64,000 nucleotides of DNA. Source: Holophaga sp. (GTDB lineage Bacteria; Acidobacteriota; Holophagae; Holophagales; Holophagaceae). The notes beneath the pieces are model-generated. The model made no database searches. It was not told the DNA's origin and saw only the letters and a list, made by a program, of their open reading frames with translations. Positions 7,442 to 15,692 of the stretch are shown here, one piece after another. A program made the translations under genes and the position numbers. Where the stretch lies: NCBI GenBank assembly GCA_016715205.1, contig JADKBC010000049.1:372001-436000 (forward strand), written 5' to 3'. Each line of letters begins with the position of its first letter. Position 1 is the stretch's first letter.

Positions 7442-8094
7442 GGCATGGGTCTGTGATTCCCCTCGGTCAGCCTTGCCACGGCTGCCAATAGCTGTTCTGC
7501 CTCCGCTTCAGGGCTCAGCACAGGGTGATCGCCAGGTACGGCCTCGCCCACGGCCAGAAAAGGGACGTTGGCCTGGGCGGCGGCATCACGGTCGTGGGGG
7601 CGATCGCCCACATAGAGGTGCGGACCCGGGCAGCCATTCAGCGCTTGTCGGATGAGACCAACCCGATCCAGGTGGGGCAGGCTTCCCAGGCGCGGAATGC
7701 GAGGGTCCACCCCCAGCATGTGTGCCTTGAAATCCAATACCAGCGGGGTATTGCCAGACACCAGCCACACCCGATGGCCCGCTTCCACCAGCTGGGTCAT
7801 GCCGGTTACCAGGCCTTGATGAATCACTGCCTTGCGGCCCTCGGGGTGAAAGGTGGTCTGGAAGTGGGCCAGGCAAGCGCGATCATAGGCCTCGTAATCC
7901 TGGAGGCCTAGCGGCTGACCAAACCGATGGCGGTGGAGTTCATCCACGATTTCCCAATCTGTAGATCCCTTGCAGCCCTGGAGTTCCTCCGCGCTGGGTT
8001 CCTGTCCCCAGAGCTCGCCCAGGGCTTTTCGCAACAACAGGTAGCCACCGCCGAAGCTGCCAAGGGTTCCGTCCAGATCGAAGCAAAGGGGCAT
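7438..8094 (-). CDS. HAD-superfamily hydrolase, phosphoglycolate phosphatase-like
   Basis: 218 residues with the HAD signatures in order: motif I FDLDGTLGSFG near the N-terminus (nucleophile Asp and acid/base Asp), motif II VSGNTP with Ser/Thr, and motif III/IV YVGDRPHDRDAA with two acidic residues. A helical cap lies between motif I and motif II, as in the Gph class. Substrate cannot be told from sequence; phosphoglycolate or another small phosphomonoester is likely. It converges on the lipoprotein gene with a 4-base overlap. Confidence 0.85.
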   Translation of the reverse strand: MPLCFDLDGTLGSFGGGYLLLRKALGELWGQEPSAEELQGCKGSTDWEIVDELHRHRFGQPLGLQDYEAYDRACLAHFQTTFHPEGRKAVIHQGLVTGMTQLVEAGHRVWLVSGNTPLVLDFKAHMLGVDPRIPRLGSLPHLDRVGLIRQALNGCPGPHLYVGDRPHDRDAAAQANVPFLAVGEAVPGDHPVLSPEAEAEQLLAAVARLTEGNHRPMP

Positions 8095-8198
8095 GTCGTG
8101 ATTTTATCCCAGAAGTGAGCAGATAGACTGGCTTCCAGATCGCAGCGGCACCGCGCGACGCATTGCCCCGGTGTGGTTCGATCCAGCGAGTGATTGAC

Positions 8199-8816
8199 AT
8201 GCCGATTTTGCGATTCCTTGGCCTGTGGGGTGTTTCCCTTGTGCTGGGTGCTGGCGTTCCTGAGCCGAATCTAGGCAGCCTGGAATACCGTGTGAAAATC
8301 CGGATGCAAGGCGATCCAGTGGCGATCGAGACACGCTTCGCGCTGGTGCCGACCCCGGTAGTCAGTACGGCGAATCGCGTTAAAAAGGCCCGGATGGGAG
8401 CCTGGCGGTTGGAGGCTCAACAGCCACGGAATGCCGGGTTCTCGCAAGCGCTGGTGCTGGCGCAGGTGGAGCGAATGCTCTACTTTTCGGGCCCCACCGA
8501 GCAGACCGTGCGTCAGAACCTGGTGGTTCGCTTTGGAGACAAAGCCTGTCGGGTCTGGACTACGACGGTGCCTAAGGGGGTTCCGGCCTATGCCTACCTC
8601 GCGGAGGTTGCACCGGGTCTGCTCGCGCTCAGCTACTTCAGCGGCAGCTTCACCGCCGGCGATATGGCCAGTCTGGAAATCCAGTTGGAGGACTTCCACC
8701 TTCGGCCCGGGGTTGCCCCCTCCGAGGATGGCACGGTGCTGCTGCGCAGCCTGCACCGGCTGACCACCACCTCGGCCAGTGGTTCAGGTGATGGTGCGGT
8801 GCAAGTGGTGGAGTAG
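8199..8816 (+). CDS. Exported protein of unknown function
   Basis: A 205-residue protein beginning MPILRFLGLWGVSL, an apparent Sec signal peptide with cleavage near GAGVPEP. The rest is predicted soluble, with many short beta-like stretches and no cysteine-rich or catalytic motif that I recognise. A TTG start 36 bases upstream would add a charged leader before the signal peptide and is unlikely. It stands alone between a divergent phosphatase gene and a convergent exported protein gene. Confidence 0.55.
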   Translation: MPILRFLGLWGVSLVLGAGVPEPNLGSLEYRVKIRMQGDPVAIETRFALVPTPVVSTANRVKKARMGAWRLEAQQPRNAGFSQALVLAQVERMLYFSGPTEQTVRQNLVVRFGDKACRVWTTTVPKGVPAYAYLAEVAPGLLALSYFSGSFTAGDMASLEIQLEDFHLRPGVAPSEDGTVLLRSLHRLTTTSASGSGDGAVQVVE

Positions 8817-8868
8817 TCGTTCTCTGCGATGCACCTGCGCTTTGAATGACCAACTATAAAACCCAGCC

Positions 8869-9621
8869 TTAGCTCAGGTTCACCGTGACCACGCTCTTGG
8901 ATTGCCCGCGTTCTCCGCCTCCGGAGCCGCTGTTCTCCTTGGTGTGATGGGTGACCACCAGGCGGTTGCCCACCCGGGTGAATTGATAGGTCTCCTTCTG
9001 CTGCTGTTCAAAGCTGATGACCAGCAAGGCTCGGCCCTTCGTGTGGACCTGGGTTTCGGCCGCCAAGGGCATTCCATCGGCGCCAACCCAGACCTTCGCC
9101 GTGGCCTCCATTTCTTTCACGTATTTCTGATCCTGCTTGGAAAGCTTGGGGATGAGCTTGAATTGCAGCAGTTTGGCCGGCTTGCCCTGCCAGGTTTCGC
9201 CCTTTTCCTCCAGGAGCTGGCTTTGTTCAAGGGTTCTCAGCAACTCTTCGGCGCCGTTGAGGTATTCGCTCACGTCGATGGCCTTCAGGGCTTCGATGGC
9301 GCGGCGAGTGGTGCCTTTCTTTTCGGGATCCTTGGCCTGGAGCTTGGCTTCCAGGCTGGCCGTCTGGATCAGCGCACGGTTCCAGGACATCTTCAGGCCC
9401 TGGGGACCATCCTCCACCAGGGTGGTGGCTTTACCCTCGGTGATGATCGGCTTCTTGTCATCCCCCTGCTTGCTCCAGAAGGCGTAATCCATGCTGGCTT
9501 TCAGGGCTTCCTGGCCATTCAACCGGGTGAGGGCGGTTTTCAGGTCGGTGAGGGTGTCCGCCTGCAGCAGGCTGCCAGCGAGCAGGAGGGGAAGCAATCG
9601 TAGGGTCAAACGTTGGGTCAT
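8869..9621 (-). CDS. Exported protein of unknown function, possible outer-membrane lipoprotein-sorting-like fold
   Basis: 250 residues. A signal peptide (MTQRLTLRLLPLLLAGSLLQA) is followed by a helical region rich in Lys, Glu and Gln and a beta-rich C-terminal half (AKVWVGADGMPLAAETQV, then YQFTRVGNRLVVT). The alternation of a DGMPLA turn and strands is reminiscent of periplasmic lipid-binding LolA/LppX-like proteins, but no family can be assigned. It ends in a Gly/Ser-rich segment before a final strand. It is transcribed away from purF. Confidence 0.6.
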   Translation of the reverse strand: MTQRLTLRLLPLLLAGSLLQADTLTDLKTALTRLNGQEALKASMDYAFWSKQGDDKKPIITEGKATTLVEDGPQGLKMSWNRALIQTASLEAKLQAKDPEKKGTTRRAIEALKAIDVSEYLNGAEELLRTLEQSQLLEEKGETWQGKPAKLLQFKLIPKLSKQDQKYVKEMEATAKVWVGADGMPLAAETQVHTKGRALLVISFEQQQKETYQFTRVGNRLVVTHHTKENSGSGGGERGQSKSVVTVNLS

Positions 9622-9744
9622 TGGGACTCCGGGTTCAATCAGGGGTGCGCCCGGCCGGAATTAGGTTCAGATGCTCATCCGGGCGCAGAGATCAAGACTA
9701 CGGCATCGTGCGGCGGCAGTTTATGATGGCTCTTTGGGGGTCCT

Positions 9745-11115
9745 ATGCCTTTCAAGGACGAATGCGGTGTTTTCGGGATCTTTCAGCAACCCGAAGCCGC
9801 CCGACAGACCTATCTGGGCCTGTATGCCCTGCAACACCGTGGACAGGAAGCCGCGGGCATCTGCACCCGGGATGGTCGGGAACTGATCCTGCACAAAGGG
9901 CTGGGCTATGTGGCGGATGTCTTCACGGAATCCGTGCTGGATCGGCTGAAGGGCGATTCGGCCATTGGTCACACACGCTATTCCACCACGGGTGGCAACG
10001 TGGCCAGCGCAGCCCATCCCTTTCTGGTGCGCGGACGCTTCGGCCAAGTGGCCCTGTGTCATAACGGAAATCTCACCAACACGGAAAAAATTCGGGCCAG
10101 GCTCATTGCCGAAGGCCAAGTGTTCACGAGCCCTTCGGATTCCGAAGTGATCCTGGCCCTGATCAATCGGGCCAAGGCCGACACCCTGGAAGAAGCCGTG
10201 GTGGAAGCCCTGAACCAGGCCGAAGGGGCCTTTTCACTACTGATCCTGGCCGAGGATCTTTTCATCGCTGTGCGGGATCCCCGTGGCTTCAGACCGCTGG
10301 CCCTGGGCCGCCTGGATGATGCCTGGATGTTCTCCAGTGAGACCACGGCCTTTGATCTGGTGAATGCGGAATACCAGCGCGAGGTGCTGCCGGGTGAAAT
10401 GATCGTCATCGATGCCAAGGGTTTGCGTTCCCGCTTTGCGCTGACCAAGGCGGAGCCACGGCCCTGCGTGTTCGAACACGTTTACTTTGCCCGGCCCGAT
10501 TCCTTTGTGTTCAGTCGCAGCGTCATGGGCACCCGCCGGGAAATGGGCCGCTGCCTGGCGCGGCGGCATGCGGTGGAGGCTGATCTGGTGGTGCCCGTGC
10601 CCGACAGCGGCGTCCACGCTGCCCTTGGCTATTCCGAGGCCAGTGGCATTCCCTTCGATTTCGGCTTGGTGCGCAACCATTATGTGGGGCGAACCTTCAT
10701 TGAACCCAAGCAGAGCATCCGTTCCTTCGGTGTGAAGGTGAAGCTCAACCCCTGCCGGGAATTGCTGCGAGGCAAACGGGTGGTACTGGTGGATGACAGC
10801 ATTGTGCGTGGTACGACCTCGCGCAAGATCGTGCAGATGGTACGCCAGGCAGGGGCGGCAGAAATCCATCTCCGCATTTCGAGCCCACCTACCACCCATT
10901 CCTGCTTTTATGGCATTGATACGCCCACCCGGGATCAGCTCATCGCCGCCCAAAAAAGCATCCAGGAAATTTGCGAATTCGTGGGCGCCGATAGCCTCGG
11001 CTTCCTCACCGTCGAGGACCTGGAAGGCTCCATGCAGGATCCGGGCGGCCAGGGCTTCTGTTATGCCTGTTTCACCGGTGAGTATGCGGTGATGCCCCCC
11101 GAGGGCAAGGGATGA
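9745..11115 (+). CDS. purF: Amidophosphoribosyltransferase
   Basis: Catalyses the first step of de novo purine synthesis, PRPP plus glutamine to phosphoribosylamine. The class II glutaminase domain starts at MPFKDECGVFG, where Cys7 becomes the N-terminal nucleophile after propeptide removal. The C-terminal phosphoribosyltransferase domain has the PRPP loop VVLVDDSIVRGTTS. Cysteines in PRPCVFEHVYF, HSCFYGID and CYACFTGEY match the four ligands of the 4Fe-4S cluster of Bacillus-type PurF. 456 residues is normal for the family. The next small gene overlaps the stop by four bases. Confidence 0.97.
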   Translation: MPFKDECGVFGIFQQPEAARQTYLGLYALQHRGQEAAGICTRDGRELILHKGLGYVADVFTESVLDRLKGDSAIGHTRYSTTGGNVASAAHPFLVRGRFGQVALCHNGNLTNTEKIRARLIAEGQVFTSPSDSEVILALINRAKADTLEEAVVEALNQAEGAFSLLILAEDLFIAVRDPRGFRPLALGRLDDAWMFSSETTAFDLVNAEYQREVLPGEMIVIDAKGLRSRFALTKAEPRPCVFEHVYFARPDSFVFSRSVMGTRREMGRCLARRHAVEADLVVPVPDSGVHAALGYSEASGIPFDFGLVRNHYVGRTFIEPKQSIRSFGVKVKLNPCRELLRGKRVVLVDDSIVRGTTSRKIVQMVRQAGAAEIHLRISSPPTTHSCFYGIDTPTRDQLIAAQKSIQEICEFVGADSLGFLTVEDLEGSMQDPGGQGFCYACFTGEYAVMPPEGKG

Positions 11116-11456
11116 CCGAGCCCCACAGTTCGGCCGGACCGGGCGGGGAACCCTTTCGTCGGTTCGAGGATGGCCTGCGATTCCTGGCCACGGCCCTGGC
11201 GCTCCAGGTGGACCATCGCAGTCCAGCCCCAGTGGTGAGTGCCGCCTGCGATGCGGTGCAGTGTTTCTTGAAGGTCTTTGAACTGGCCGCCCAGCGCCAC
11301 CTGGCTGATCCCCAGGGTGAATTCACCCGGTTGCGGGACCAATGTGTGGCACTGCTAACCCCACAACAAAATGCCGAGACCGCCGCGGGCCACGCCATCG
11401 AGGCCGCCAAGCTGGCTCGGGACCAGGCAGCGCGCCTGCTGCCAAGCCTGCTTTAA
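11112..11456 (+). CDS. Small conserved-looking protein of unknown function, coupled to purF
   Basis: 114 residues, starting inside the purF stop (ATGA overlap), so translation is probably coupled. It is predicted to be almost entirely helical with two Cys residues (AACDAVQCF) and an Ala-rich C-terminus. No signal peptide or membrane segment is present. I do not recognise the family. The overlap and matching codon use argue that it is a real gene. Confidence 0.55.
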   Translation: MTEPHSSAGPGGEPFRRFEDGLRFLATALALQVDHRSPAPVVSAACDAVQCFLKVFELAAQRHLADPQGEFTRLRDQCVALLTPQQNAETAAGHAIEAAKLARDQAARLLPSLL

Positions 11457-11827
11457 AAATTCCCGCCGCCAAAGCTGTAGACCCGATTGACCACATTCCC
11501 ACCCGACATGGTGATGTTGGGATCCAGCCAGACCGGCATGGGAGGCGTGCCGGGGAACCCAACCTGCTCCTGCCCGCCAAAGATGCGAAAGTTCCAGGGC
11601 GTGATGCGCAGGCTGGGCGGCAGTCTCGTGAGGAAAACCGGAGTTTCGTCTTCCACCACGACCACGGCCCCTGGGATTTCCCGCAAGGCTGCCTTGGTGC
11701 CCCGCGCCAGGGAAAACCCGCCCGAAGTCGGCACAACCCCTTTCAGGGGCCGCGTGGGTGGGCCGCAAAATTTGACAAGGGCGGCGGTGGGCGGAGGCGG
11801 AGCTTCCAGTGGGAGGAACATACGCAA
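11453..11827 (-). CDS. Protein of unknown function downstream of motB
   Basis: A 124-residue Pro/Gly-rich frame, no signal peptide, with beta-like segments (REIPGAVVVVEDETPVFL and WNFRIFGGQEQVGFPG) and an Asn/Gly-rich end. It follows motB by about 35 bases on the same strand and converges on the purF-linked gene with a 4-base overlap. The ATG has no clear ribosome-binding site. A TTG two codons upstream is possible, and the frame stays open into the end of motB, so the start is uncertain. No family recognised. Confidence 0.4.
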   Translation of the reverse strand: MRMFLPLEAPPPPTAALVKFCGPPTRPLKGVVPTSGGFSLARGTKAALREIPGAVVVVEDETPVFLTRLPPSLRITPWNFRIFGGQEQVGFPGTPPMPVWLDPNITMSGGNVVNRVYSFGGGNF

Positions 11828-11862
11828 GGAATGGGAGATGAGGGCTCCGGGTTCCCGAAAAC

Positions 11863-12723
11863 CTACTTGAAATCTCGACTGCCCTTGGACTTCTGCCGCT
11901 TGACCTCGGCCTGCTCGGTGGCGGCAGAGAGCACCACGATGGAGATGCGGCGATTCTGGGGATCCTTGGGGTCATGGCCTTCCAGGGGCGTCGTGTCGGC
12001 ATAACCCGTGGTGCGGCACACTTGGCCTTCTTTGAGGCCGGAAGATTCGAGCACCCGCCGGGCCGCATTGGCCCGCTCGGAACTCAACTCCCAGTTGGTG
12101 TAGGCTTGGCTCGCGTATTTTTGGGCATCGGTATGACCGCCGATGACCACCCGATTGGGCAGTTTGCCCAGTTCCATGGCGATTTCCTTGAGGATGGACA
12201 GGGTATAGGGCTTCACCTTGGAACTGCCCGAATCGAACAGCACATGGGCGGCCTTGTCCTGGATCTGAATCCGTAGACCTTCCTCCGTAAAATCCATAGA
12301 GATCTGATCCTGGAAAGCCTGCAGGAGTTTGTCCTGCTTGAAGGCCTGTTCGATGGAGGTGGCGGTTTCCTCCATGGCGGCCCGCTCTTTTTCCATGGCA
12401 GCAGGATCCAGGCCACCTTCGCCACCTTCACCGGGCAAGGGGGACATGCCGCGACCCCCAGGCAGGATGCCCTTGTTATAGGTTTCGATCATCTCCTTAC
12501 CGCTGGTGGTGTCCCAAAAACCGGGGCCTTCCGCAAAGTGCTTGCTGATGGATTTCTTTACCTCGGCGCTGCCGCTATTGAGTAGCCACATGAGGAGGAA
12601 GAACGCCATCATGGCCGTCACCAGATCGGCGTAGGCTACTTTCCAGGCACCGCCATGGGCTGCGGCATGCCCGCCCTTTTTCTTTTTGACGATGATTTTG
12701 ACTTCGGGGTGTTGCTCAGCCAT
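11863..12723 (-). CDS. motB: Flagellar motor stator protein MotB
   Basis: 286 residues forming the peptidoglycan-anchored half of the proton (or sodium) channel of the flagellar stator. A basic N-terminus (KIIVKKKKGGHAAAHGG) precedes a single transmembrane helix with the ion-binding Asp33 in YADLVTAMMAFFLLMW. A plug/linker region follows, then a C-terminal OmpA-like domain with the peptidoglycan-binding motif VVIGGHTDAQ and LSSERANAARRVL. Operon partner of motA, from which it is separated by a 114-base gap that contains a tiny ORF. Confidence 0.95.
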   Translation of the reverse strand: MAEQHPEVKIIVKKKKGGHAAAHGGAWKVAYADLVTAMMAFFLLMWLLNSGSAEVKKSISKHFAEGPGFWDTTSGKEMIETYNKGILPGGRGMSPLPGEGGEGGLDPAAMEKERAAMEETATSIEQAFKQDKLLQAFQDQISMDFTEEGLRIQIQDKAAHVLFDSGSSKVKPYTLSILKEIAMELGKLPNRVVIGGHTDAQKYASQAYTNWELSSERANAARRVLESSGLKEGQVCRTTGYADTTPLEGHDPKDPQNRRISIVVLSAATEQAEVKRQKSKGSRDFK

Positions 12724-12732
12724 GCCTGCACG

Positions 12733-12834
12733 CTACCTCGGTTTGATTTGGCGGACCACTTCCACTCGACAATCGCCTCCGGCGATTTCGAGGGGGGCAC
12801 TGACAATGGGAAAGTACGGGGCTTCGACGGGCAT
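12733..12834 (-). CDS. Candidate 33-residue ORF between motA and motB ending with a copy of the MotA tail
   Basis: The ATG lies three bases after the motA stop and the frame runs 33 codons (begins MPVEAPYFPIVSAP, ends EVVRQIKPR). Its last ten codons including stop are a 31-bp exact copy (12733-12763) of the end of motA (12838-12868), in the same frame. Codon choice resembles neighbouring genes. It has no ribosome-binding site of its own, so it would rely on coupling to motA. It may be a real small protein, or the scar of a short duplication. Confidence 0.35.
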   Translation of the reverse strand: MPVEAPYFPIVSAPLEIAGGDCRVEVVRQIKPR

Positions 12835-12837
12835 GGT

Positions 12838-13704
12838 CTACCTCGGTTTGATTTGGCGGACCACTTCCTCCAGCTCCTGGGAGCCGGGCCGTTCAGTGGA
12901 GGGGATGTTTCGACGGGCGAATTCCACGGCGGTCACAGGGGCGGCACCATTGCCAAAAGCGACGAGGCCGGCGCGCATGGCGTTGAAGAAATGGGATTCG
13001 GTGGCATTGACCTGGTCGATGTTCTTGGCCAGCGGTGAGATGAAGCCATAGCCCAGCAGAATGCCGAGGAAGGTGCCCACCAGGGCGCCGCCAACCTTGG
13101 CGCCGATGATGTTGGGAGGCTGGTCCAGGAAGCCCATGGTGATCACCACGCCCATGACGCAGGCCACGATGCCGAAGGCAGGCATGGAATCGGCGAGGTT
13201 GTTCACGGCGGCACCCGGCGCAGCGCTTTCCGCATGGTGCACATCCAGATCCATTTCCATGACCTGATCAATTTCATCAATCTTGGCGCTGCCATTGATG
13301 AGCAGCTTCATGGAGTCACAGAAAAAGTCCAGGGCATGATGGTCGTGAACCATGGCCGGGTATTTCTTGAAAATGTTGGAACCGTGGGGGTCGTTCACAT
13401 CCTGTTCCAGGGCCAACAGGCCGCCTTTCTTGATATTCACGTAGACTTCGTACTGCATCATCAGGGATTCCATGTACACGGCCTTGGTGTACTTGCTGCC
13501 CTTGAGGGGTTTGGCGATATTGGCAACCACGGCTTTGATGACGGCCGGGGTGTTGCCCGCCAAGAAGGCGCCAAGGCCCGCGCCGAAAATGATCGTGCCT
13601 TCGGGAGCGAGGGGATGCAGCAGGGTGGCGATCTTGCCGCCTTCCCAGAAGTACCCTCCGAGAACGGCCGCCAGCACGACAATGAATCCGATAATTACGA
13701 ACAT
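12838..13704 (-). CDS. motA: Flagellar motor stator protein MotA
   Basis: 288 residues with four transmembrane helices: two near the N-terminus (residues 1-25 and about 36-55) and two after the cytoplasmic loop (PAFGIVACVMGVVITMGF and VGGALVGTFLGILLGYGFISPLA). The proline-bearing motifs typical of MotA/ExbB channels are present, and the cytoplasmic loop is charged as expected for contact with the rotor. A strong ribosome-binding site (AGGAAGG) precedes the ATG. The stop codon and the previous nine codons are duplicated 105 bases downstream. Confidence 0.95.
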   Translation of the reverse strand: MFVIIGFIVVLAAVLGGYFWEGGKIATLLHPLAPEGTIIFGAGLGAFLAGNTPAVIKAVVANIAKPLKGSKYTKAVYMESLMMQYEVYVNIKKGGLLALEQDVNDPHGSNIFKKYPAMVHDHHALDFFCDSMKLLINGSAKIDEIDQVMEMDLDVHHAESAAPGAAVNNLADSMPAFGIVACVMGVVITMGFLDQPPNIIGAKVGGALVGTFLGILLGYGFISPLAKNIDQVNATESHFFNAMRAGLVAFGNGAAPVTAVEFARRNIPSTERPGSQELEEVVRQIKPR

Positions 13705-13750
13705 GAAAAGGGCCCCTTCCTAGCTTTCGGCTGATCCACGGAATGCTTAA

Positions 13751-14563
13751 CTATAGGAGCGGCAGCTGGGTTTCTGGCGCGGAATCCGGAATTCGGTAGA
13801 TCAACAGGCAGGCACCGGGCAGGCCGGGCAGGGGGATTCGGCGCTCGGATGCCACGCCGGGAATGGCAAAACTGTGGCTGACCAGCAGGGTGCCTGGCCG
13901 CATTTCCCGGGTGGCCTTGTGCCAGAGGGCCGCCATGGGTGCCGGGGAGAGGAACGCAAAAACGAGATCCATTTCCTGCAGGGGCAGGTGCCAGAGGCTC
14001 CCGAAGCGAATGCGGCAGTTTGGCCGCAGGGGCAGGCAGCGTACCCATGCCATAAGCCAGACCAGGGGCGACGCCTCCACACCCAGAAACTGGCCCATGG
14101 GGCGATGCCGTGCCAGGAAGGCCAAGGGGCCGCCCAAGCCGGCGCCCAGGTCCACCACCCGGATGGCCTCGCCTTCGGGGATCAGTTCGAGCAGCGCCTG
14201 CCACGCCGCCGTTCCCGAGTTGTAAAGGGGCACGCGCGTGAGCATGCCGCCCCCGAAGAGCAGGAGAAGCACTGCCAGCAAGGCCGGGTAAAACCAGTGG
14301 GGGAACGCATGCCCCAATTGCCACACCAGGGCCATGGGCAGGAGGATCTGAAAAGCCCGCCACCATTTTCCGAGGCCCCATCCCCAGGCTAGGCTGGCGG
14401 CCAGGATACCCTGCAGAAGGACCCAGAACCAGAGGGGAAGCCGCGCGGGCAATGCCCATGCCAGCAGTGCGATCGGGAGAAAGGCCATGGCCTGGGTGGC
14501 CAGTGCCCGGAACACGGGTGGCCAGGTACCCCAGATGGATTGGCTGCGTGACATGGGACCCAT
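13751..14563 (-). CDS. Membrane-anchored class I SAM-dependent methyltransferase
   Basis: About 270 residues. The N-terminal third contains three or four hydrophobic helices (AFLPIALLAWALPA, LPLWFWVLLQGILAASLAW, ILLPMALVWQL and FYPALLAVLLLLF). The catalytic domain has SAM motif I VVDLGAGLGGPLAF and post-I acidic residue GVEASP. Such fusions methylate small or membrane-linked substrates, but the target is unknown. It lies 17 bases after the M28 peptidase gene on the same strand, so the two are probably one transcript. The start is given as the ATG; a TTG just before it is also possible. Confidence 0.75.
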   Translation of the reverse strand: MGPMSRSQSIWGTWPPVFRALATQAMAFLPIALLAWALPARLPLWFWVLLQGILAASLAWGWGLGKWWRAFQILLPMALVWQLGHAFPHWFYPALLAVLLLLFGGGMLTRVPLYNSGTAAWQALLELIPEGEAIRVVDLGAGLGGPLAFLARHRPMGQFLGVEASPLVWLMAWVRCLPLRPNCRIRFGSLWHLPLQEMDLVFAFLSPAPMAALWHKATREMRPGTLLVSHSFAIPGVASERRIPLPGLPGACLLIYRIPDSAPETQLPLL

Positions 14564-14583
14564 CAACGAGGAAGCGGGATGCC

Positions 14584-15621
14584 TCAGTTATCGTGGTGCT
14601 TTAAGCCCCAGAGATTCGAGTTCCATCGCACCGAGAAGGGCGGAATTTGTCGGGCTGGTGCCGCCATTTCCGGAAGGGTGGGCTGGCCGTCGATGCGGAG
14701 GAAGGTTTCCAGGATGGCTTCCACCGTGGCCCAGTAGAACACCTGGGGAATCCGATCAAAGGTGTCGTTCACGGTGTGGTAGAAGGGATCATCGTCGCCG
14801 ACACAGAAAAACAGGAAGGGCACCCCGCGGTCCAGGAAGGGACCCTGGTCGGAGTAGGCATCGTACTGCTCGAAATCAGGGATGACCGCCACCTTGGAGG
14901 TTGCAAATCCGCTCACGAGATGCGGTTTAAGGGCTGCGGTGTAGGAGGTGCCACCCACGAAAATACGTCCCTGGGTGCCCTGCGCGATCATGTCCAGGTT
15001 GAGCACCACCTTGATTTTGGCCAAGGTCACGGGTGCCGGAGGGGCAGAAGCAAAGGCTTCCGACCCCAGAAGGCCCGCCTCTTCGCCGTCAAACAGGCCG
15101 AACACCACGGAGCGGGCCGGGGGATGGTTTTTCAGATACTCAGCCAACTGAAGCACTGCCGCGGTACCCGAGGCATTGTCATCTGCCCCGCAGACCACCT
15201 GACCATTTTTGGAACCAATGTGGTCGAAATGAGCGGTGAGCAGGATGAACTCATCTGGGAACTGGCTGCCAGGAAGGTAGCCCGCCACATTGACGCCGTT
15301 GCCGTATGGCGAGGTGAAAGGGATTCGATAGCTGGCGCCCAAGGCCGTGAGCCCAAGGCTGGTAAAACGCTGCTCTAGCAGGGTTCGAGCGGCTTCATTG
15401 CCGGGGCTGCCCAGTTTCCTCCCACCCATTTCTGGGGCTGAAAGTAATTGCAAATCATTGATCAGAGGCGATTTGGATAAACGGGGACTGGTGGGTGTGA
15501 AGTCAGTGACCACCGGCGGCGCAGGTGGTGGTGTGCCTTCGCTGCCACTTCCCCCACAGCCCGAAAGCCATAGGGCTGACACCAGAAGCATCGCCAGTCG
15601 GAAAGAATGGGTCGTGGACAT
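14584..15621 (-). CDS. M28-family zinc metallopeptidase lipoprotein
   Basis: 345 residues. The signal peptide ends in the lipobox LWLSGC, followed by a Pro-rich linker. The aminopeptidase domain carries the co-catalytic zinc ligands in family order: AHFDHIGS (His, Asp), GADDNASG (bridging Asp), DGEEAGLLG (Glu base and ligand), NLDM and FYHTVNDT (His). M28 enzymes of this type are exported aminopeptidases. That fits an organism with an extensive amino-acid catabolism block elsewhere in the window. It is divergent from gluQ. Confidence 0.9.
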   Translation of the reverse strand: MSTTHSFRLAMLLVSALWLSGCGGSGSEGTPPPAPPVVTDFTPTSPRLSKSPLINDLQLLSAPEMGGRKLGSPGNEAARTLLEQRFTSLGLTALGASYRIPFTSPYGNGVNVAGYLPGSQFPDEFILLTAHFDHIGSKNGQVVCGADDNASGTAAVLQLAEYLKNHPPARSVVFGLFDGEEAGLLGSEAFASAPPAPVTLAKIKVVLNLDMIAQGTQGRIFVGGTSYTAALKPHLVSGFATSKVAVIPDFEQYDAYSDQGPFLDRGVPFLFFCVGDDDPFYHTVNDTFDRIPQVFYWATVEAILETFLRIDGQPTLPEMAAPARQIPPFSVRWNSNLWGLKHHDN

Positions 15622-15692
15622 GCCTCCTTTCTACCAGAGCCCGTGCAGGATGCGGTCCCCTGAATCTGAGAAACTATTTTCGAGGACGTTTA

